From Sporolactobacillus sp. CQH2019 (lineage in GTDB: Bacteria; Bacillota; Bacilli; Bacillales; Sporolactobacillaceae), in NCBI RefSeq assembly GCF_028765345.1, contig NZ_JARAJZ010000004.1, forward strand, positions 186,001 through 250,000: 64,000 bases of DNA. Direction: 5' to 3'. A program made the position numbers and the translations under genes. The notes under the pieces are model-generated. The model was not told where the DNA came from. It saw only the letters and a program-made list of their open reading frames with translations, and made no database searches. Shown in pieces: positions 30,901 to 38,656 of the stretch (position 1 is the first letter of the stretch; the number at the start of each line of letters is the position of its first letter).

Positions 30901-31969
30901 GGGGGCCTATTGTATTATAGATGGCAAAATCACTGGGCAGTTTAAAAGTATAGTAATCCCCGTCATTCACTTTTAAACCGTTAGGAATGGTGTAGGTGAA
31001 ATCAATATTCGCCGGCGAATCGGTTGTTGCCCTATTGGATTGATCATAAGGCTTGCCGTTTGCATCCGTCAGCGTGACGCCCGTCAGTATATTCTGTGTG
31101 ATCTGCGTGCCGGTCTGCGCCGATGTAGAAGCTGCAGCGGAAAATCTATTTATCTTGGGTGCTGCCGATGAACTCGAAGAAGATGCAGAGACTGCTGTAC
31201 TGCTGCTCTGATCTGCAGACGATACTGAACTGCTGTTCGATGAACCCGATGCAGAGCCGGATGTTGTCGAAGCGGCCGCACTGCCCGATGATCCTGAAGC
31301 AGTTGAACTGCTGCCATTGCCGGCAGCCGAGCTCTGGACAACTGTCCATACCGGAACGGCATACGGACTGTTCGCGATGCTGCCGAGATCGAACTTAATT
31401 TCGTTCTGTCCTTCCTGCAGGTCGTTGTGGAAAGTCGCCGCAAGAGCGATTTTACCCTTTGTACCCGCCAGTGCCGTTGTCGTTTTATTGATTGTCAGGG
31501 TCAGCGCATGAGTCTGCGCATCAATCGAATAGCTGCCGATAACCGTTGCATTATCCGCCAGCTTAATAGCACCCTTCAAAACACTTGTGTCAAACTGAAA
31601 TTCTTTTGGAATGTTAATCGTTGTGACATAAGGCTGTTTATTCAGACCTTGAATCAGATTCTGAGACAAATTGTAATTGTATTCAATGTTGACCTTATTG
31701 TCTTTCTGAATCGGATTATTCTGAGAAACGACTTTTGTCTGATCCGGTTCCGTTCCCGTAGTCAGCTGGACCGGTTTTGTCATGTCGAAGAACTGGCTGT
31801 TGTCCGCTGTTTTTGTTGTATTGCCTGTCTCCGCCAGCGCATTGCCTAACGGCGACATCGACGTCTGGCTAAGGATGACAAACAGCGACACAGCGATGAT
31901 GAGCAGCTGCTTGGTGAACTTTTTTCTCTTTGTCTTTTTCAGTCCGAGCGGAAGCCTCTTTGCTCTCAA
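24920..31969 (-). CDS. Giant LPXTG cell-wall adhesin with Cna-type A and B domains
   Basis: 2349-residue surface protein. The start is TTG at 31969, behind GGAGG 9 nt away. Layout: long basic signal peptide (1-46), a first Cna-like domain, a Ser/Ala/Gly-rich linker (about 213-275), an adhesive region of repeated collagen-binding-like domains (about 285-1150), then eleven SpaA/Cna-B domains of about 100 residues (about 1160-2240) and a degenerate twelfth. The LPITG sorting signal is near residue 2313, followed by a hydrophobic stretch and RRRKNRD. Most B domains have the lysine of LTKVD, the Glu of FVETKAP and the Asn of TVTN, which in the family form isopeptide bonds. The ligand is unknown. 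Srt A lies just downstream. Confidence 0.95.
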   Translation of the reverse strand: MRAKRLPLGLKKTKRKKFTKQLLIIAVSLFVILSQTSMSPLGNALAETGNTTKTADNSQFFDMTKPVQLTTGTEPDQTKVVSQNNPIQKDNKVNIEYNYNLSQNLIQGLNKQPYVTTINIPKEFQFDTSVLKGAIKLADNATVIGSYSIDAQTHALTLTINKTTTALAGTKGKIALAATFHNDLQEGQNEIKFDLGSIANSPYAVPVWTVVQSSAAGNGSSSTASGSSGSAAASTTSGSASGSSNSSSVSSADQSSSTAVSASSSSSSAAPKINRFSAAASTSAQTGTQITQNILTGVTLTDANGKPYDQSNRATTDSPANIDFTYTIPNGLKVNDGDYYTFKLPSDFAIYNTIGPLPLTDGNGIQIGTFTVGTDGTVTMTFINNASNDFYFDSHSYVDGTLTVNTRFDTQTITGTTQQQITFPISQPVTLTIPFKPSKTMDSIDKQGSPDKSYNPTSINWTININQTENMLTNAKLTDPTLTGLTLDTNSVKVYPVTVNVDGSTTVGTTPIDSSQYTLNTADGNLEIDFNKPISSAYQIQYSTAITDAGKDIKNFDNKATLSSDENSPLTADASVDNNRGTHLTKSATGYDASTQTITWTINYNGDEKNIADGTVLHDLFDNTQSLDGSVQVYHATVNDNGSFSQGALVDSGSGAYTVTPASTSEKNGFDLTFNGTGNSGAYQIVYKTKANGLVTANGTVNNSVQENSGTPVPASKGTAEQGIIKYSTSANYANKTDTWHITVNGNGYLLKNATITDTFDNAGLSLQNSTFKIHDVTTNTDLTEGTDYTLTSDSNGFTVIFKSAYSSTSDAFTIDYTTDFNYANLTSGKVFSNTSKLDWTDENGDPQHSSSTATFTPDSDTKSNGFKNGSYNAVSKQITWNIGVNYNLATITDPVISDPITGDQQYVDGSLEVHYMTLTGGANGITVGDNVPAGDYSVDYPSSANSNTLTVHFNHSITTPYYITFKTSLAGQVVNQTYANTATVKDGNTQVTALPASVSPSNGGSFASKSGAQDGNYVDWTVNINASQSTISNAQLDDTPTNNQIIDPNSFHLYPQTVDASGNLTTDTSHELQQGKDYTLAVNTDNNTGAQTFTIKFAKTIDSAYQLTYRTMINANDRDTLGNTATLSGSNTQTVSQQTSQSVVVRVSSGSGTGSGVNGSLTVLKEDSLSKQPLAGATFTLYDSTGTTALRTLTTNSDGKAAFNNFKYGDYILKETQAPNGYTISDALVSGTKITIDASSSAAGAVTAVDDSQNKVILTKQDVNGQPLAGATFQLESNIGGNWTPTRTDQTIQSDANGKVEIDGLAPGSYQLTETSAPAGYLVNSTPINFTVTTNANNQIPDVNAGVLTDYQGSAVLTKDDNANHPLAGAVYKLQMQNGDGSWNTIKQNLVTGSDGKISASGLAPGTYRFAETEAPNGYTVNASPVEFTIASSGSGDPGTQQLTQSDTQSSVVLTKVDANDGNAKLAGAEFALQDSQGHAITKDAFGKDLPAAWTTDSSGQFTVTGLSTGSYQFVETKAPNGYQLDTAPIPFNVTNGDTKAQAVTSADNLDSATLTKVDANDGNAKLAGAEFTLQDSQGHAVTKDAFGKELSATWTTDSNGQFTVSGLPAGDYQFVETKAPSGYQLDATPIPFTVTNTEVKAVPILATDKLNQITLTKVDKNDNSIHLQGAEFKLEDSSGNIVTKDVKGNDLQPAWTTDQNGQFTITGLPTGSYQFVETKAPNGYQLDTTPIPFTVTNTEAKAVPITATDELDAATLTKADANDGNAKLAGAEFALQDSQGHAVAKDASGKDLPAAWTTDSSGRFTVSGLAAGDYQFVETKAPSGYQLDTTPIPFTVTNTEVKAVPITATDKLNQITLTKVDANDSNIHLQGAEFQLYGSDNQLITKDINGNALPAAWTTDSNGQFTISGLPAGSYHFVETKAPNGYQLDATPIPFTVTNTEIKAVPITATDKLDAATLTKVDANDSNAKLAGAEFKLENSSGQAVTKDINGNTLKSIWTTDSSGQFTVSGLPAGSYQFVETKAPNGYQLDTTPIPFKVTNTEVKAVPITATDKLDAATLTKVDANDSNAKLAGAEFKLEDSSGQAVTKDINGNTLKSIWTTDSSGQFTVSGLPAGSYQFVETKAPSGYQLDATPIPFKVTNTDVAAVPITATDRLTPGDVRLTKVDRNDSSIHLQGAVFKLEDSHGKTLKTGLITDANGQFTVKGLAPGHYFFVETAAPKNYRLDSTPIPFAIAKGQAKAVEITATDRPDLINQVIPGGKPGGTYNVVDQHGHIVAHGVSADKTGNVSFKGLAGGKYHLVQTAASGKSGALPITGDTSDIAAVAGGSLLLISGGAIAFFTRRRKNRD
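25490..27620 (-). repeat. Near-identical 303-bp Cna-B coding repeats
   Basis: Seven consecutive B-domain repeats (domains 4-10) of about 303 bp, very similar at DNA level. The two copies nearest 25.6-26.1 kb differ at only a few residues. The similarity suggests recent duplication or gene conversion, so assembly here is error-prone. Confidence 0.8.
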
Positions 31970-32424
31970 TTGATTTTTCCTCCTTCTGTGTGTTTTTTTC
32001 CCCTGAACGGAATACCATTTGTTTTTTTCATAAGGACGTTCGAATCGTGCAGCTTTTCAGAGATCGGCAGAAAAATAGGTTTAAAGATTTGCAGAAATGA
32101 TCACTGTTGTTATGTATCCTCCTTCATCCTCCCGTTTTTAAAGCTTCTGTCTCCGGAAGTTTTAAAAAATTTCGCAGAGTACCCCCAACTTTCCGATATT
32201 GGTTTCAGTATATTGGGTGGAACTAGACAGTTTCTGAACACTTTTCAACATTTTACCAGTCAATGTAGAATTTCTCTTGATATGTGCGGCAAATCACAGA
32301 CAAAAAGAAGCTGAGAGCCCGACTTTCCTGCCGGGTTCTCAGCTTCTGGAATGATCATATTTTTTGCCGATTTAGTTAAATGAGTATTCTCCTTTGACTC
32401 ATGTATCCTGTCGGTCTATGCCGC
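31970..32424 (-). other. Upstream region of the adhesin gene
   Basis: About 455 bp. It contains a strong Shine-Dalgarno just before the TTG start and, farther out, the terminator at 32306-32347. I see no gene and no confident promoter. Confidence 0.5.
32306..32347 (-). terminator. Terminator upstream of the adhesin gene
   Basis: Stem of 16 nt (32306-32321 with 32332-32347; one G-T pair), then TTTTTG on the minus strand. It would end transcripts entering from the response-regulator gene through the large array. Confidence 0.8.
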
Positions 32425-33650
32425 GAATGCACCGTCGATTCTTCCGAAAAACGATTGATTTGTAGAAGCACTTTGAATGTTCATGCAACGGCGGTTTATT
32501 CTGCTGAAAGGATGATGCCTTGTGCGGGCAGGCGTTACCTGGCGGAAACAGCCGATCTTTTTCCTCGGCCGTTGTGTATCCCTGCGAATCATGGCCAAAA
32601 TCGCCGGCAAACGCTGGCTTATCAGTAAAGAGCAAAATATCAACAGCAATCGATGGAAAATCAACAGGAACAGTCAAGAAATCTGCATTAAACGGGCTGG
32701 AATCAATAAGTGGGAATAATCAGAACATAAAGATCGTCCCTGATTGATAAAACATTGTAGCAAGGAGTTTATCCAGTCATGGCGCCCAGGTTTTCGACTG
32801 TTTAGTAGCGGTTTATCGGTTGCGGTTGGGTTTTTCGGTCAGTTCACCCAGCTTTTCGGTCAGTGTTGCGAGCTTTCGACCGGTACGGGCTGTCTTTCGG
32901 TCAGCATACCCAGGTTTTCGACCGGTACTAGCTGTTTTTCGGTCGGCATGCCCAGGTTTTCGACCGGTACTAGCTGTTTTTCGGTCGGCATGCCCAGGTT
33001 TTCGACCGGTAGGCGCCGTTTTTCGGTCGCGGTTGGATTTTTCGGTCGGCTCACCCAGCTTTTCGGTCAGAGCAGAGAGGCTTTCGACCAGTGCTGGCTG
33101 TTTTTCGGTCAGCATACCCAGGTTTTCGACCGGTACTAGCTGTTTTTCGGTCGGCATGCCCAGGTTTTCGACCGGTAGGCGCCGTTTTTCGGTCGCGGTT
33201 GGATTTTTCGGTCGGCTCACCCAGCTTTTCGGTCAGAGCAGAGAGGCTTTCGACCAGTGCTGGCTGTTTTTCGGTCAGCATACCCAGGTTTTCGACCGGT
33301 ACTAGCTGTTTTTCGGTCGGCATGCCCAGGTTTTCGACCGGTAGGCGCCGTTTTTCGGTCGCGGTTGGATTTTTCGGTCGGCTCACCCAGCTTTTCGGTC
33401 AGCGTTGCGAGGCTTTCGACCGGTGCTGGCAATTTTTCGGTCAGCGCTGCGAGCTTTTCGACCGGTGCCGGCTGTTTTTCGGTCGCGGTTGGATTTTTCG
33501 GTCGGCTCACCCAGCTTTTCGGTCAGCGCAGACAGGCTTCCGACCGGTGCTGGCAATTTTTCGGTCGACACGCCCAGGCTTTCGACCGGTAGGCGCCGTT
33601 TTTCGGTCGCGGCTGGGTTTTTCGGTCAGCGCAGAGAGCTTTTCGACCGG
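32425..33650 (-). repeat. Composite intergenic element, copy 3 (long GACCGAAAA array plus core, inverted)
   Basis: Read on the minus strand: from 33650 down to about 32810, about 38 units alternate GACCGAAAA and GGTCGAAAA starts, nearly all 21 bp, with 19-bp units (GACCGAAAAATCCAACCGC) at intervals. Degenerate units follow (32602-32800), then a core (32425-32601) homologous to copies 1 and 2. The hairpin at 32306-32347 follows. The order array-core-hairpin is the same as in copies 1, 2 and 4. Possible peptides from it change frame at each 19-bp unit. Confidence 0.85.
33048..33379. repeat. Exact 166-bp tandem duplication inside the array
   Basis: 33048-33213 and 33214-33379 are identical by eye. 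Each holds seven 21-bp units and one 19-bp unit. This implies recent expansion by unequal exchange or slippage. Confidence 0.85.
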
Positions 33651-33687
33651 TACGGGTCCATCAGCTAAAAAGAAAGGCTCATTTTAG

Positions 33688-34773
33688 TTAATTCATCGCG
33701 TTTTTACTCTTTTTATAACGTTCATAGACATGGATGACGTCTTCAACATTGCCGGTTTTATTGTAAATGGAAATTTGGTATTTCATAATCTTTTCGCTAT
33801 CCGGTTCAATTTTATCGGCCTGCTGGCAGATGTCGAGTGCTTCGACATAGTTTTTCTCGCGGATCAGGAAGTCGATCAGCCGGCAGGCATGCGCCATCCA
33901 CAGCCGGGAAAGTCTGACGCGCTCAGGCTCCGCCCATATGTATCCGTATTCGCCGAAATAGTGGTCGCTGTACATCTTGAAAAGGCGGATATGTGCCTCG
34001 TACGAGGCCGCAGAGATCGGCTCCAGTCCGTTCAGCGCCTTTTCCCATTCTTCCGCATCGATCGGCGTCCCGGATAAAACGAGTGAATAACCGATATCGT
34101 TTTTTACAATGCGGTGGTGAAAAGGCAGCTGATTCATCAATTTTCGGATCTGATAGATGGTGGTGTAGAGCTGGGTCTGGGCCTTAGCGGGATCCGCATC
34201 CGGCCAAAGAAGTCCTGTCAGCCTTTCTTTGCTGATGAAACGGTCGTGTTCGCTCAAAAAGAAGGCGTACAGTTCCCGGGCTTTCGATGTCCGCCATTTA
34301 ACCGGAATATAGGTCTTGACACCTTCCGTCCTCCGGTAAAATTTTAGGCTGCCGAAACATTCAATGCCGAGCTGCCGTTTGTCCGCCGCCTCTTTCTCAG
34401 AATGAATCCCGGCTTTCGCTTGGCCGAGCAGACGATCAACCGTTTTGTTCAGCCGCGATACGGTAACCGGTTTAAGCAGGTAATCGACGGCATTTATTTC
34501 AAATGCCTTAATTGCAAATTCATCGTATGCGGTGATGAAAACAACCTGGACGGCTTCATTGCCGGCCTGGATTGCTTCAGCCAGGTCTATTCCGCTGATT
34601 TCCGGCATTTCAATATCCAGAAAGGCGACGTCGACCGGCTCTTTTTCGGCATCAGCGCGCGCGGTCTCCGGATCATCATAGACTTTTATTGTCTGAAAGG
34701 CCCCCGTGCGTTCCAGCATTCTTTTTAACTGAGTGCAGGCCAGTCTCTCGTCGTCGACAACCATCGCATTCAT
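33688..34773 (-). CDS. Response regulator with REC, winged-helix and BTAD domains
   Basis: Transcription factor of a two-component system. REC domain at residues 1-115, with phospho-Asp in VAFLDIEMP and Lys in YLLKPV. An OmpR-like winged helix spans about 140-225, and a BTAD (SARP/AfsR-like) helical domain spans about 240-355. Length is 361. The start has GGGGGA upstream. An extended -10 (TGATATAAT, minus strand) lies at 34856-34864. It is divergent from the hybrid kinase and almost surely its partner. Its stop lies 38 bp from the large repeat array. Confidence 0.92.
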   Translation of the reverse strand: MNAMVVDDERLACTQLKRMLERTGAFQTIKVYDDPETARADAEKEPVDVAFLDIEMPEISGIDLAEAIQAGNEAVQVVFITAYDEFAIKAFEINAVDYLLKPVTVSRLNKTVDRLLGQAKAGIHSEKEAADKRQLGIECFGSLKFYRRTEGVKTYIPVKWRTSKARELYAFFLSEHDRFISKERLTGLLWPDADPAKAQTQLYTTIYQIRKLMNQLPFHHRIVKNDIGYSLVLSGTPIDAEEWEKALNGLEPISAASYEAHIRLFKMYSDHYFGEYGYIWAEPERVRLSRLWMAHACRLIDFLIREKNYVEALDICQQADKIEPDSEKIMKYQISIYNKTGNVEDVIHVYERYKKSKNAMN

Positions 34774-34855
34774 CCGGCCGATTCCCCCTTCCCCGGCAGC
34801 CGGATTCCAAGAACCGGGTATTTTCTCGGATTTTTTGGACTAATTTAATACATCT

Positions 34856-34864
34856 ATTATATCA
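34856..34864 (-). promoter_or_regulatory. Extended -10 of the response-regulator gene
   Basis: TGATATAAT on the minus strand, 83 bp before the start. No clear -35 is present, as is common with extended -10 promoters. Confidence 0.5.
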
Positions 34865-34926
34865 TACAGAAAAATATGGAAATCAGCCGATTTGGACCCT
34901 AATTCTTAAACGAGTATTGCTTCAGC

Positions 34927-35348
34927 CCATTGCCGCTCTGTACCGTTAATTGATGATCGGCGCTTTCTGGGGCAATTCCTTTTTTGAAAGGCGGCATCAT
35001 TTCCGCGAACGATAAGTCAAGCACAGCGATCGATAAATTTTCAGCCATGATTAATAATCCGGATCTGTCTTTCGGTTCTGACTGTCCGTACTGATTGATT
35101 CCAGTCTGTTCACTGCCGATTACTCCCACGTTACTAATGATTTTGCGCCTTCTGATGATAAATGGTGTTTTACTGTTAATATCCAACGTTTGCCGATGTA
35201 CTTCGCCATGATTCATATGGATAAGCGCCAGGCTGAAGAAAAATATCGGAGATCTCAAGCGTATGACGTCCGTGCATGAAATACCTTCTTCGGAGGAGTA
35301 TGCCGCCGTCCGCATGGCCCCTCGGAAGGATATTGTGTCCTTCCGAGG
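34927..35348 (+). repeat. Composite intergenic element, copy 4 (diverged), with hairpin
   Basis: The head contains TTAATTGATGATCGGCG as in copy 2. Phase-locked units begin at 35007, 35028, 35049, 35070, 35091, 35112 and so on to about 35195, with (G/A)AT at the same offset (GAACGATAAG, GATCGATAAA, GATTAATAAT). A diverged core follows (about 35201-35317). A perfect 11-bp hairpin CCTCGGAAGGA/TCCTTCCGAGG (35320-35348) ends it. It occupies most of the 830-bp gap between the divergent regulator and kinase genes. Confidence 0.7.
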
Positions 35349-35611
35349 AAGCGGCGGCGCATTCACGCCATCCGACTGATCAATCGTTTCTTATGTAACA
35401 TTAAAAAAGATTTCAACCCATCTCAATTTAGTTCTGAACCCGGCAATGATTCAGGAGATTATCCCCATGCTATATTATTTTTGAAGCATTCTACTAGATG
35501 CATGAGTTGAAAGATACTCATAAATTCTTATTAATCCGCCCTTCAACTTGAATCGCTGAACTGATAGAATTACTAGTATCATATTCCTATTCCGATACGG
35601 GAGTGACACGT

Positions 35612-38600
35612 GTGCGCCGTTTGCCCGCCATGATCATCGTTGTTTTCATTTATATCGGCTTATTTTTAATTTTTTTGTCGTGGTCGCATCTTTCAGGATA
35701 CAGCGGCCCTATGGCAAAGCAGGGTGCCCTTAATCTCGAAAATTGGAACTTTGAACGGACCGGAGAGGTTCAGTTAAACGGTCAATGGGACTTTTACCCA
35801 AATCAGATTCTTTCACCGGCGGCCGTTCATGCGGGCGGGGGCAAGCATGAAATGGCAGTGGCCGTTCCCGATAATGCACAGAGTGTGAAAGGCGGAGAAA
35901 CATCTGATCTGAGTTACGGAACCTACCGGCTGCTGATCCGCTCCGACCGGGATCGGCAGATTTTCGGCATTCAGACGCAGATCATCTACAGTTCCAGCAG
36001 ACTATTTATGAATGGACAGCTGATCGGCGGGAGCGGCAATCCTTCGGGCATAAAAGATCAGAATACCTCGCTCAGACCCTATGCCGCCTATTTCCCGATC
36101 CGGCGCGGAAATAATGAATTGATTATCCAGGTATCCAAGGCCGAAGGGGTCACGGGATGGGGAATCGCCAAACCGCTCTTTTTCGGCACCGAACGGCAGA
36201 TCGAGCAAAGCCATGATCTGACCCTGCTCAACGACCTGATCATGATTGTCGCTTTTTTCATTATGGGCCTTTACTTTCTCGGCTATTATATGCAGCGCAG
36301 AAAAGATCTTCAACTGCTGTTTTTTTCAATCTTCTGCCTGCTTTTTTCAGTAATCGTTTCCTGGATCAGCCCGGGGCGGCTCATTTACCTGCTTGTTCCC
36401 GGCCTCTCCTACGGTGCGGTCACCGTTCTCGAATCGGCAACGACACTGTTCATCGGAATCGCCACGCTGCTTTATTTATTGTATTCGTATCCAAATCTTG
36501 TCTCCAAAAAGGTGACGTCCGCGGGTATTGCCTTTTCACTCGTCACATTGGCGCTCGATTTATTATTCCAGCAGAGCTTTCTGGTTGCCGTTGAACTGTT
36601 TCTCCATACTTTGCTGGCGATCGGCATCCTCGTCTATGCTACGTACATCTTTGTTCTGGCGATCATAAAAAGAAGTGAGGGAAGCATTTATCTGATGTTT
36701 GCCACTCTTTCAATGAGTGTCTACATCATCATCACGACGATCAGCGCATACAGTTCGCGAAGCCTTTTTTCCCTGTACTCCTTTTCATCCATTCTCTTCC
36801 TGCTGATGCTCTCGCTGCTGATGTCGCAGCGTTTCTCCAACGCCTTTAAAAGAAGCGAATCTCTGGCGCAGCAACTGATCCGAATGGATAAACTGAAAGA
36901 TGAATTCATTGCTAAAACATCGCATGAATTCCGGACGCCGCTGAACGCGATTATCAACATTTGCCAGACGCTGCTCGCCCGCAAAAATAAAAAAACGATC
37001 AGCGAGGAAAGAGAGAAAATCGAACTGATCATCCATACCGGCTACCGTCTGTCCGACCTCGTGAACGACATTCTCGATCTGTCCAGGATGAAGCAGGGCC
37101 TGTTCGCAGTCCGCCCCGTTCCGGTCGACGTCCGGTCGACGGTTGAACTGACGCTGGCTATCTTCAAGACGATGGCTGAAAAAAAGAACCTGCGCCTCGT
37201 TGACCGCATTCCGGCCGATCTCCCGCCGGTTCTCGCCGATGAAAACCGTTTCCGGCAAATCGTCGGTAATTTAGTGGATAATGCGATCAAATACACCTAT
37301 AAAGGACAGATTACCGTTTCGGCCGCTCAGCATGAGGAACAGGTACAGATCAGCGTTGCGGACACGGGAATCGGCATTCCCGAAGCATCGCGCGCGACGA
37401 TTTTCAATGCTTTTCAGCAGGCGGAAATGAATGCGAGCGAGGGTGCAGGGCTGGGACTGAGCATTGTCCGGCAGCTCATTGAACTTCAGAACGGTACCAT
37501 CGGATTCGAATCCAAAGTCGGCAGGGGATCCATTTTCCACGTGACGCTCCCGGTTGCCCGCAACCTCCAGAAACCTGTCGTCCATCTGAAAGAACCTGTT
37601 GAAACACTGGCGGCAAAGCAAAGCAAAGTATCGCTGACGACCCCCTATTTCTCCAAAAAGCAAAACGCTCCGACCATTCTGATCGTGGATGACAACATCG
37701 AAAATCTGGAAATCCTCATTGATATGCTTGAAGCCGTGCCTTACAACGTGATTGCCGTTAAAGACGGGCAGGAAGCCCTCGATATCGTCGCCCGTTCGGA
37801 ACTTGACCTGATTATTCTCGATTTGATGATGCCGGGCATGACCGGCCTGCAGGTCTGCAGCAAAATCCGCGAACGCCGCGAACGGTTCAGCCTGATCGAT
37901 CTGCCCGTTCTGATGATTACCGCAGCCGTTATCGGGGCCGATAAATATCAGGCATTCCGCGCAGGCGCCAACGATATTCTGCAAAAACCCTATAACTACT
38001 CTGAATTTGCCGCACGTATTAAAGGACTGATTCTCATGAAAAAATCAGCAAACCAGGCGAGAACGATGGAGATCGCTTTTCTGCAGTCGCAGATCAAGCC
38101 TCATTTCCTTTACAATGTACTCAATTCGATCATCGCGCTGAGCTATGAGGACGTTGAAAAATCAAGGGAAATGACCGCACAGTTCGCCGCTTACCTGAGA
38201 GGCAGCTTTGATTTTCAGAATACGTCGACGCTCAGTTCTTTCAGAAGAGAGCTGGCCCTTGTGCAATCCTACCTGACTATCGAGCAGATGCGCTTTTCCG
38301 GCCGCGTCCGCGCCGATTTCGATATTGAGGAAAATCTCGATTTCGCGCTGCCGCCGCTGATGATCCAGCCGCTCGTTGAAAATGCTGTCCAGTACGGGAT
38401 CGGAAAAAAGAAAAAAGGCGGCCGAATCACGCTGTCCGTGCATCGGGAAAACGCCGGCGTCGCCATCCGTGTTGCAGACGACGGCATCGGCATGACCGAA
38501 GAGCAGATCAAAGAGGCACTGACGTCGGAGCATACGCAAAGTGTCGGCCTTAAAAACATTAACCAGCGTCTGAAGCACTATTACGGAACCGAATTACAGA

Positions 38601-38656
38601 TCGAAAGCGCACCGGGAAAGGGAACGGCCGCATCCATGCATATCCCGCAGAAGTAA
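35612..38656 (+). CDS. Hybrid sensor histidine kinase with two kinase modules
   Basis: About 1014 residues. GTG at 35612 is chosen (GGGAG 8 nt upstream); a GTG at 35603 is in frame. Order: N-terminal helix, extracellular jelly-roll (7TMR-DISM type, about 40-200), seven helices (about 205-410), HisKA with SHEFRTPLN near 435, HATPase_c with NAIKYT and GAGLGLSI, receiver domain (about 690-810) with ILIVDDN and LIILDLMMPG, then a second LytS-like kinase module with QIKPHFLYNVLNSI near 830 and its own ATPase domain to the end. It faces the BTAD regulator gene. The signal is unknown; DISM domains often bind carbohydrates or similar ligands. Confidence 0.93.
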   Translation: MRRLPAMIIVVFIYIGLFLIFLSWSHLSGYSGPMAKQGALNLENWNFERTGEVQLNGQWDFYPNQILSPAAVHAGGGKHEMAVAVPDNAQSVKGGETSDLSYGTYRLLIRSDRDRQIFGIQTQIIYSSSRLFMNGQLIGGSGNPSGIKDQNTSLRPYAAYFPIRRGNNELIIQVSKAEGVTGWGIAKPLFFGTERQIEQSHDLTLLNDLIMIVAFFIMGLYFLGYYMQRRKDLQLLFFSIFCLLFSVIVSWISPGRLIYLLVPGLSYGAVTVLESATTLFIGIATLLYLLYSYPNLVSKKVTSAGIAFSLVTLALDLLFQQSFLVAVELFLHTLLAIGILVYATYIFVLAIIKRSEGSIYLMFATLSMSVYIIITTISAYSSRSLFSLYSFSSILFLLMLSLLMSQRFSNAFKRSESLAQQLIRMDKLKDEFIAKTSHEFRTPLNAIINICQTLLARKNKKTISEEREKIELIIHTGYRLSDLVNDILDLSRMKQGLFAVRPVPVDVRSTVELTLAIFKTMAEKKNLRLVDRIPADLPPVLADENRFRQIVGNLVDNAIKYTYKGQITVSAAQHEEQVQISVADTGIGIPEASRATIFNAFQQAEMNASEGAGLGLSIVRQLIELQNGTIGFESKVGRGSIFHVTLPVARNLQKPVVHLKEPVETLAAKQSKVSLTTPYFSKKQNAPTILIVDDNIENLEILIDMLEAVPYNVIAVKDGQEALDIVARSELDLIILDLMMPGMTGLQVCSKIRERRERFSLIDLPVLMITAAVIGADKYQAFRAGANDILQKPYNYSEFAARIKGLILMKKSANQARTMEIAFLQSQIKPHFLYNVLNSIIALSYEDVEKSREMTAQFAAYLRGSFDFQNTSTLSSFRRELALVQSYLTIEQMRFSGRVRADFDIEENLDFALPPLMIQPLVENAVQYGIGKKKKGGRITLSVHRENAGVAIRVADDGIGMTEEQIKEALTSEHTQSVGLKNINQRLKHYYGTELQIESAPGKGTAASMHIPQK

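Noticed and set aside
32399-32677. Protein encoded by the composite-element core
   Set aside because: Copies 1-3 share some residues (NACP, HEHSK) in one frame, but copy 1 and copy 4 have stop codons in it and lengths differ; DNA homology alone explains the likeness.
32810-33650. CRISPR array
   Set aside because: Units are 19-21 bp with no unique spacers of constant length, the whole unit repeats with drift, and no cas gene is in the window.
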